In this document: in pieces, positions 59,016 to 64,000 of the stretch | How positions within the stretch are numbered: the stretch's first letter is position 1 | Layout of the letters: each line of letters starts with the position of its first letter | Notes under the pieces: generated by a model | Told to the model about the DNA's origin: nothing | Database searches by the model: none | Seen by the model: only the letters and a program-made list of their open reading frames with translations | Source of the DNA: Salibacterium aidingense DSM 18341 | GTDB lineage: Bacteria; Bacillota; Bacilli; Bacillales; Marinococcaceae | Assembly: GCF_000429685.1 (NCBI RefSeq) | Contig: NZ_AUCI01000010.1 | Coordinates: forward strand, 62,001 to 126,000 | Direction: 5' to 3' | DNA: 64,000 bases | Position numbers and translations under genes: made by a program

Positions 59016-59426
59016 ATGGAAACTCTGATGCAGAATCCATTTGTAGAGACTGCTGCCAATTTCAGTGTGGCAGTTCTCTCATTGATTGTATTTTTGGCCG
59101 TGTTTGAAACCATTACGTCCTATAAAAACTGGGAAGAAATTAAAAAAGGAAATATTGCTGTGGCGCTGGCTACCGGAGGAAAACTATTTGGAGTCGCCAA
59201 CATTTTTCATTTTTCGATTGAGCACAATGACGCTATTTTAACGATGGTCCTTTGGGGGGCCTACGGATTTGTTCTGCTTGTTTTCAGTTATGTCATGTTT
59301 GAGTTTTTGACGCCAATGTTTAAAGTGGATGATGAAATAGCAGCGGATAATCGTGCGGTCGGCCTGATTTCCTTTATTATTTCTACAGGGATGTCCTTTG
59401 TTATAGGGGCCGGGATTTTAGCATAG
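59016..59426 (+). CDS. yshE: DUF350 membrane protein YshE
   Basis: A 136-residue protein with four transmembrane helices (FSVAVLSLIVFLAVFETI; VALATGGKLFGVANIFHF; MVLWGAYGFVLLVFSYVMF; GLISFIISTGMSFVIGAGIL). Function unknown. GGGAGG precedes the ATG. It follows mutS2 directly, as in B. subtilis. Confidence 0.9.
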   Translation: METLMQNPFVETAANFSVAVLSLIVFLAVFETITSYKNWEEIKKGNIAVALATGGKLFGVANIFHFSIEHNDAILTMVLWGAYGFVLLVFSYVMFEFLTPMFKVDDEIAADNRAVGLISFIISTGMSFVIGAGILA

Positions 59427-59450
59427 CCTGAAAGATGGGAGAGAAACACG

Positions 59451-59534
59451 GTGGAACGATTAGCCAAAATTTTAATCTTATGCTGCATCATTTTTATATT
59501 ATCTGGAGCTGTGTATTTATTGTTTTTTTCTTGA
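59451..59534 (+). CDS. possible 27-residue single-helix membrane microprotein
   Basis: A GTG at 59451, eight bases or so after GGGAGAG, opens VERLAKILILCCIIFILS and ends GAVYLLFFS then TGA. It is one hydrophobic helix with a charged N-terminal tip, the usual form of small membrane proteins. It starts 24 bases after yshE and could be translated from the same transcript. A 75-residue frame from an ATG at 59435 overlaps it but has no ribosome-binding site. Nothing beyond composition supports it. Confidence 0.32.
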   Translation: MERLAKILILCCIIFILSGAVYLLFFS

Positions 59535-59912
59535 AAATCAGGGATTCTTCCAAAAATCCCCGTACTGCCGGCATTTCAACGGGAGGGGAAAGCATCCGCC
59601 TGGAGCGGATGTATTGTAAAACCAGGCCATTCCAGCGGTGTGGGACAAAAAAGTATAAATAAAAACCCGAACATTCCGCAGTATGTATAAAATAAGCAAC
59701 GAATAAGCGCAGTATTTTGACGTAGCGTAGGATGGGTTGCACAAAAAATTCCGAACGATTTATGGAATAATCGTTCGGAATCTTTTATTTCTCCAATAGA
59801 AGAACCTTTATTGAAGCGGGCGCCTTGCGCATTTCTTCATATGTTTCTCCATGTTCTATTATGCAAGCGGTGGCATTAAAATGGTAGTAGGATGAAAAGG
59901 AGGTTGGTACGG
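59535..59912 (+). other. gap between yshE and first acyl-CoA ligase
   Basis: I see no convincing gene in the 213 bases to 59747; it contains a short hairpin around GCATCCGCCTGGAGCGGATG. The terminator at 59748-59781 follows. The remaining 130 bases contain a weak TCTTCA-N17-TATTAT and the ribosome-binding site AAGGAGG, but no FadR box or cre that I could find. Confidence 0.5.
59748..59790. terminator. bidirectional terminator upstream of lcfA1, shares stem with mqnC terminator
   Basis: A 13-base perfect stem ATTCCGAACGATT (59748-59760) / AATCGTTCGGAAT (59769-59781), followed by CTTTTATTT and preceded by AAAAAA. The arm core is the same as in the terminator at 41250-41279. Confidence 0.85.
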
Positions 59913-61607
59913 GTGTCAGAAAAAAAGTGGCTTTCCCACTATCCAGACCAGATCCCTGCTTCTTTGCCGTATGAAAAAAGGACGCTGCCATCGTATTTGG
60001 CCGAGGCGTCACGCACGTGTCCTGCAAAGCCAGCTCTTTATTTTATGGGGAAAACGATGACGTATAAAGAATTGTACAATGAAGCGGTTCGGCTGGCAAA
60101 CCAACTCGAAGCTCTCGGGGTGCAGCAAGGAGACCGGGTGGCAATCATGCTGCCTAACACTCCACAGGCTGTTATCTGTTATTATGGGTCTCTATTGGCA
60201 GGAGCAGTGGTGGTACAGACGAATCCTCTTTATGTGGAAAAGGAAATAGAACATCAGCTGCACGATTCCGGTGCTAAAGTGATGATTTGTCTTGATATTC
60301 TATTTCCGAGAGTCGAAAGGATATGGAAGCAGAGTCCGCTCGAACAGGTGATTGTCACAAGTATAAAAGACTACCTCCCCTTTCCAAAAAGGATCCTTTA
60401 TCCGCTTGTTCAGAAAAAGAAGGGTGCCGGGAAAGCCTCTATTCCCTATACAGACTATACCCACCGTTTCACCAATCTTCTTGAAAATGCTGATTTGAGA
60501 CTTCCTGATGTTTCTGTTGACCCGGAGAAAGACCTCGCTCTCCTGCAGTACACTGGAGGAACAACCGGCCCGGCTAAAGGAGTCATGCTGACGCATTATA
60601 ATCTTGTCGCGAACACAATTCAGGCTGGAGCATGGATGTACCGCATGCGGGAAGGGGAAGAAACAACGCTCGCCGCTTTACCTTTTTTCCACGTCTATGG
60701 AATGACAGTAGTCATGAATTTTTCGATCATGTATCAGGCGAAAATGATTATTCTCCCCAAATTTTCCCCTATCCCAGCCCTGAAGGCCATTCATAAACAC
60801 CGCGTCACTCTTTTTCCTGGCACACCTACAATGTATATAGGGCTGATCCATGAACCTTCCTTGAGAAATTACAAGGTCTCCTCTATTAAAGCATGTTTAA
60901 GCGGATCCGCACCGCTTCCGCTGGAGGTCCAGGAACGATTTGAAGCACTTTCCGGCGGGAGGCTGGTGGAAGGCTACGGGCTCACGGAAACATCTCCGGT
61001 AGTCATTTCCTCCCCAATCTGGGGAAAACGAAAACAGGGAAGTATCGGCCTTCCCTGGCCGGATACAGAAGTTTCCGTATTATCGCCCAAAACAGGTGAA
61101 CCAGCGGCATCCGGGGAGATCGGAGAAATCATGGTCAAAGGCCCTCAGGTAATGAAGGGGTACTGGAACCAGCCGGAAGAAACGGCTTCTGTTTTTCAGG
61201 ACGGATGGCTGCTAACCGGCGATATGGGGTATCAGGATGAGGATGGTTATTTTTACATTGTCGACCGCAAGAAAGATATGATAATAGCCGGAGGCTTTAA
61301 TATCTACCCGCGTGAAATAGAGGAAGTATTGTATGAGCACGCCGCTATTCAGGAGGCAGCGGTAATCGGCATACCTGATCACTACCGGGGGGAAACAGTG
61401 AAAGCTTTCATCGTGTTAAAAGAAAATCAGCGTTTGAGCGCAGAAGAAGTAGAAATGTTCTGCCGCAAACATCTGGCCGCTTATAAAGTACCAACACATT
61501 ATGAATTTAAACAAGAACTTCCGAAAACAATGGTAGGAAAAGTACTGCGCCGGGTTCTGGCAGAAGAAGAGATGCGAAAAGCAGAGGACGAGGAGACGGC
61601 TCGTTGA
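59913..61607 (+). CDS. lcfA: long-chain fatty-acid-CoA ligase, first copy
   Basis: Activates fatty acids to acyl-CoA with ATP for beta-oxidation; 564 residues, AMP-binding superfamily. P-loop-like motif YTGGTTGPAKGVMLTH, then VEGYGLTETSP, the LTGDMGY hinge region and the catalytic lysine in PKTMVGKVLRR. The GTG at 59913 is chosen because AAAAGGAGG lies nine bases before it; the ATG at 59892 precedes that site. A closely similar paralogue follows 140 bases on. No FadR box was found upstream of this copy. Confidence 0.93.
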   Translation: MSEKKWLSHYPDQIPASLPYEKRTLPSYLAEASRTCPAKPALYFMGKTMTYKELYNEAVRLANQLEALGVQQGDRVAIMLPNTPQAVICYYGSLLAGAVVVQTNPLYVEKEIEHQLHDSGAKVMICLDILFPRVERIWKQSPLEQVIVTSIKDYLPFPKRILYPLVQKKKGAGKASIPYTDYTHRFTNLLENADLRLPDVSVDPEKDLALLQYTGGTTGPAKGVMLTHYNLVANTIQAGAWMYRMREGEETTLAALPFFHVYGMTVVMNFSIMYQAKMIILPKFSPIPALKAIHKHRVTLFPGTPTMYIGLIHEPSLRNYKVSSIKACLSGSAPLPLEVQERFEALSGGRLVEGYGLTETSPVVISSPIWGKRKQGSIGLPWPDTEVSVLSPKTGEPAASGEIGEIMVKGPQVMKGYWNQPEETASVFQDGWLLTGDMGYQDEDGYFYIVDRKKDMIIAGGFNIYPREIEEVLYEHAAIQEAAVIGIPDHYRGETVKAFIVLKENQRLSAEEVEMFCRKHLAAYKVPTHYEFKQELPKTMVGKVLRRVLAEEEMRKAEDEETAR

Positions 61608-61652
61608 TAAAACTAAAGATAGACCTCGCTCAAAAAAGTTATATCATCTTAA

Positions 61653-61690
61653 TGAAAACGCTTTAAAAATGAATGGTTATTCATTATAAT
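61653..61690 (+). promoter_or_regulatory. promoter of second acyl-CoA ligase with cre and FadR box
   Basis: TGAAAACGCTTTAA (61653-61666) matches the CcpA cre consensus with one mismatch. TGAATGGTTATTCATTAT (61670-61687) is a FadR-type box with about three mismatches to TGAATGAMTAWTCATTCA. TATAAT (61685-61690) overlaps its end. Both FadR and CcpA control of lcfA are known in B. subtilis. Confidence 0.68.
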
Positions 61691-61747
61691 AGGAGCGAGA
61701 GAAGAATCATCTGCCAGTGGAATAGGGAGACGAGGAGGAGAAACCGG

Positions 61748-63433
61748 TTGCGGACGATTGAAGAAAACGTATGGTTTCAACAGTATCCTGATGAGATCCC
61801 TCGCACTATTTCTTATGAAAATAAACCTTTGCCTGCTTTTTTGGAGGAAGCTGCCGAAGAATTTCCTGAGAATAAAGCAATTAGTTTTTATGGAAGAAAA
61901 TGGACGTATGAAGAGCTACTAAAGGATGCTGCTGCTTTTGCCAACGAAATAGTTTCCTTTGGGGTCAAAAAAGGGGACCGGGTGGCAGTCATGCTGCCGA
62001 ATACCCCCCAGTCTGTTATTAGTTATTATGGGGCGCTTATGACAGGAGCGGTGGTAGTGCAAACCAATCCATTGTATATGGAGCGGGAGCTTCTCCATCA
62101 GCTGAAGGATTCCGAAGCAAAAATAATGGTGTGTCTCGATGACATATTCCCAAGAGTGATGGCAGTTCTCGAAGAAACCAGGCTGGAACACATTATCGTA
62201 ACAAGCATTCAGGATGGGCTTCCCTTTCCTAAAAATAAGTTCTACTCTTGGTTCCGGCATAAACCAGGCGGAACTATCGTTGATATTCAATACGGAAATA
62301 CCATTCATTCTTTTGAACGTATTATTCGGCGGGGCAGCTGCCAGCTTCCGGAGGTAAATCTTGATCCCAAGGAAGATTTGGCGCTGCTCCAGTATACAGG
62401 CGGAACCACTGGCGCAGCAAAGGGCGTAATGCTCACCCATTTCAATCTCGTTTCCAATACGACGCAGTGTCTTTCATGGATGTATAAAATGAAAAAAGGG
62501 CAGGAGAAAAACCTCGCTGTGCTCCCTTTTTTTCACGTCTATGGAATGACGGTCTCCATGAACCTGTCGATCATGAACGCCGCAGAATTAGTCATTTTAC
62601 CGAAATTCCATCCCAAACAAGTGTTAAAAATAATAGAAAAAGAGAAAATCACGTTGTTTCCCGGGGCACCAACGATGTATATCAGTTTACTTCAGGAGAA
62701 AAAAACAGAGGCTTATGATTTATCCAGTATCCGTGCCTGTATCAGTGGATCGGCTTCGCTTCCCGCTGACGTCCAACAACAGTTTGAACGGTTAAGCGGC
62801 GGCAGGCTGGTAGAGGGATATGGTTTAACGGAAGCTTCGCCGGTGACGCATTGCAATCTGCTCTGGGGCCCCCGGCAGGAAGGAAGTATCGGACTGCCGT
62901 GGCCGGACACGGAAGCTGCAGTACTTTCTCAGAGAACCGGGGAGTTTGCGGAACCGGGAGAAATTGGTGAGATCGTCGTCCGCGGCCCGCAGGTGATGAA
63001 AGGATACTGGCGATCTCCTGAAGAGACAGGACGTGCGTTTATAAATGAATGGCTGTTAACCGGGGATATGGGATATATGGATGAAAAAGGCTCGTTTTTC
63101 ATTGTGGATAGAAAAAAAGATATGATAATCGCCGGGGGCTTTAATATTTACCCACGGGAAATTGAAGAAATTTTATATGAGCACGAGGCGGTGCAGGAAG
63201 CAGTTGTGGTGGGGGTTCCGGATACGTACCGAGGAGAAACAGTAAAGGCCTTTATAGTAAAAAAACAAGGCGCTGCTATTGATGAGGAAGCACTGAGCCA
63301 CTTCTGCCGGGAAAGACTTGCGGCTTTTAAAGTGCCGCGTGCCTATGAGTTCCGGGAAGAACTGCCGAAAACCAGTGTAGGTAAAGTACTAAGGCGGAAA
63401 TTGAAGACCGGAGAAACGGAACCACGGGTCTAA
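61748..63433 (+). CDS. lcfA: long-chain fatty-acid-CoA ligase, second copy
   Basis: A 561-residue paralogue of the preceding gene, with YTGGTTGAAKGVMLTH, VEGYGLTEASPVTH, LTGDMGYMDEKG and the C-terminal PKTSVGKVLRR. In the EASPVTH stretch it looks closer to B. subtilis LcfA than the first copy does. The TTG at 61748 follows GAGGAGGAG at seven bases and gives the family's normal length; codons upstream to 61673 overlap the promoter. It carries the FadR box and cre, and is directly followed by fadR. Confidence 0.92.
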   Translation: MRTIEENVWFQQYPDEIPRTISYENKPLPAFLEEAAEEFPENKAISFYGRKWTYEELLKDAAAFANEIVSFGVKKGDRVAVMLPNTPQSVISYYGALMTGAVVVQTNPLYMERELLHQLKDSEAKIMVCLDDIFPRVMAVLEETRLEHIIVTSIQDGLPFPKNKFYSWFRHKPGGTIVDIQYGNTIHSFERIIRRGSCQLPEVNLDPKEDLALLQYTGGTTGAAKGVMLTHFNLVSNTTQCLSWMYKMKKGQEKNLAVLPFFHVYGMTVSMNLSIMNAAELVILPKFHPKQVLKIIEKEKITLFPGAPTMYISLLQEKKTEAYDLSSIRACISGSASLPADVQQQFERLSGGRLVEGYGLTEASPVTHCNLLWGPRQEGSIGLPWPDTEAAVLSQRTGEFAEPGEIGEIVVRGPQVMKGYWRSPEETGRAFINEWLLTGDMGYMDEKGSFFIVDRKKDMIIAGGFNIYPREIEEILYEHEAVQEAVVVGVPDTYRGETVKAFIVKKQGAAIDEEALSHFCRERLAAFKVPRAYEFREELPKTSVGKVLRRKLKTGETEPRV

Positions 63434-63450
63434 AATGCCTGGGAACCGTC

Positions 63451-63500
63451 TTGACAGGATTAATAAAAATATTTATAATATATGAATGAATAATCATTCA
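63451..63500 (+). promoter_or_regulatory. consensus SigA promoter and FadR operator of fadR
   Basis: TTGACA (63451-63456), a 17-base spacer and TATAAT (63474-63479) are a full consensus promoter. Directly downstream, TGAATGAATAATCATTCA (63483-63500) is a complete match to the FadR box TGAATGAMTAWTCATTCA. This points to autorepression, relieved by long-chain acyl-CoA. Confidence 0.85.
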
Positions 63501-63554
63501 TATATTGGATCGAAAATAAAATCACGATACACATTTCAGGAAGGAAGTACATGG

Positions 63555-64000
63555 ATGAGTACGAAAAAAGGACCAAAGTACAACCAGATTATTGATGCTG
63601 CCGTCCGTGTAATTGCCCATAACGGCTACCATCAGGCGCAGGTGTCAAAAATCGCAAAAGAAGCAGGTGTCGCAGACGGAACGATCTATTTATACTTCAA
63701 AAATAAAGAAGACATTTTGATTTCGCTGTTTGAAGTGAAAATGGGGGATTTCATTGAGCAGATCCGTGCCCGGTTAACCGAAGCTTCTACTATAGAAGAA
63801 CAGCTGAAATTATTAGTGAAAATGCATTTGAAACAATTGGCAGCTAATAAAGAACTGGCCGTGGTTACCCAGCTTGAGCTCCGGCAGTCGAATTATGAAC
63901 TGCGTCAGAAAATCAATGAAGTACTCAGGGATTATTTAAGCGTAATGGAGAATTTGTTGACGAGGGGCAAAGAACAGCACGTGTTTTCCCCGGAACTAAA
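63555..64000 (+). CDS. fadR: TetR-family fatty acid degradation regulator FadR (3' end outside window)
   Basis: The first 148 codons of a TetR-family repressor; the window ends before the stop. The helix-turn-helix segment is QVSKIAKEAGVADGTIYLYFKNKEDIL, with the ligand domain beginning at SLFEVKMGDFIEQI and the TQLELRQSN stretch. I match these from memory to B. subtilis FadR (YsiA), about 194 residues. The ATG at 63555 follows GGAAGG; an ATG at 63551 is in another frame. It represses beta-oxidation genes and is released by long-chain acyl-CoA. A perfect FadR box lies upstream. Confidence 0.93.
   Translation, partial: MSTKKGPKYNQIIDAAVRVIAHNGYHQAQVSKIAKEAGVADGTIYLYFKNKEDILISLFEVKMGDFIEQIRARLTEASTIEEQLKLLVKMHLKQLAANKELAVVTQLELRQSNYELRQKINEVLRDYLSVMENLLTRGKEQHVFSPEL

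Overview
The window is a housekeeping chromosome segment from a spore-forming low-GC Firmicute of the family Bacillaceae. Gene order follows the Bacillus subtilis argGH - dnaE - accDA - pfkA/pyk - citZ/icd/mdh - phoPR - polA - dnaBI - thrS - infC/rpmI/rplT - pheST - mutS2 - lcfA/fadR block almost gene for gene. Spore genes (sspI, ytrH/ytrI, ytaF, ytxC), T-box leaders and the Bacillus-type regulator sites agree with this. Many acidic proteins, an HflK/HflC-like pair and a futalosine-route menaquinone gene (mqnC) suggest a halophilic or alkaliphilic relative (Alkalicoccus/Salisediminibacterium-like) rather than B. subtilis itself; this is inference. No tRNA, rRNA, CRISPR array, insertion sequence or prophage gene was seen.

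Layout. 1-3.06 kb: argGH with candidate ArgR boxes. 3.3-9 kb: small accessory set (Zn alcohol dehydrogenase, universal stress protein with a SigB-like promoter, ytkK, a secreted orphan, ytkL, ytoI, ytpI). 9-14.4 kb: nrnA, sporulation pair ytrH-ytrI, dnaE. 14.5-25.5 kb: carbon metabolism (malic enzyme, accDA, pfkA, pyk, fxsA, citZ-icd-mdh), with a decayed ytwI pseudogene between fxsA and citZ. 25.6-36.6 kb: phoPR, hflK/hflC-like pair, polA-mutM-ytaF-coaE, gapB with an exact CcpN-type operator. 36.6-37.2 kb: structured gene-free gap. 37.2-42.4 kb: nrdR-dnaB-dnaI replication cluster, mqnC, ytxC. 42.4-46.1 kb: translation (T-box thrS; L20-leader infC-rpmI-rplT). 46.2-49.8 kb: ysdA, ysdB (ECF-type promoter), dUTPase, ysdC, sspI, ysgA. 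49.8-59.4 kb: T-box pheST, zapA, cvpA, polX, mutS2, yshE. 59.9-64 kb: two tandem acyl-CoA ligases and the start of fadR, with FadR boxes and a cre.

The genes form a carbon-flow core: glycolysis (pfkA, pyk), the oxidative TCA branch (citZ-icd-mdh), malate-pyruvate exchange (malic enzyme), malonyl-CoA supply (accDA), gluconeogenesis (gapB) and fatty-acid breakdown (lcfA, fadR). Recognisable CcpA, CcpN and FadR sites sit where the family's known regulation predicts. Replication and repair genes (dnaE, polA, dnaB, dnaI, mutM, polX, mutS2) are interleaved with them. I found no clearly new multi-gene system. The least explained items are the ytwI remnant, the structured gapB-nrdR gap, the hairpin hiding the ytaF ribosome-binding site, the inverted repeat on the accD promoter, a hairpin sequence shared by two distant terminators, and the lcfA duplication.
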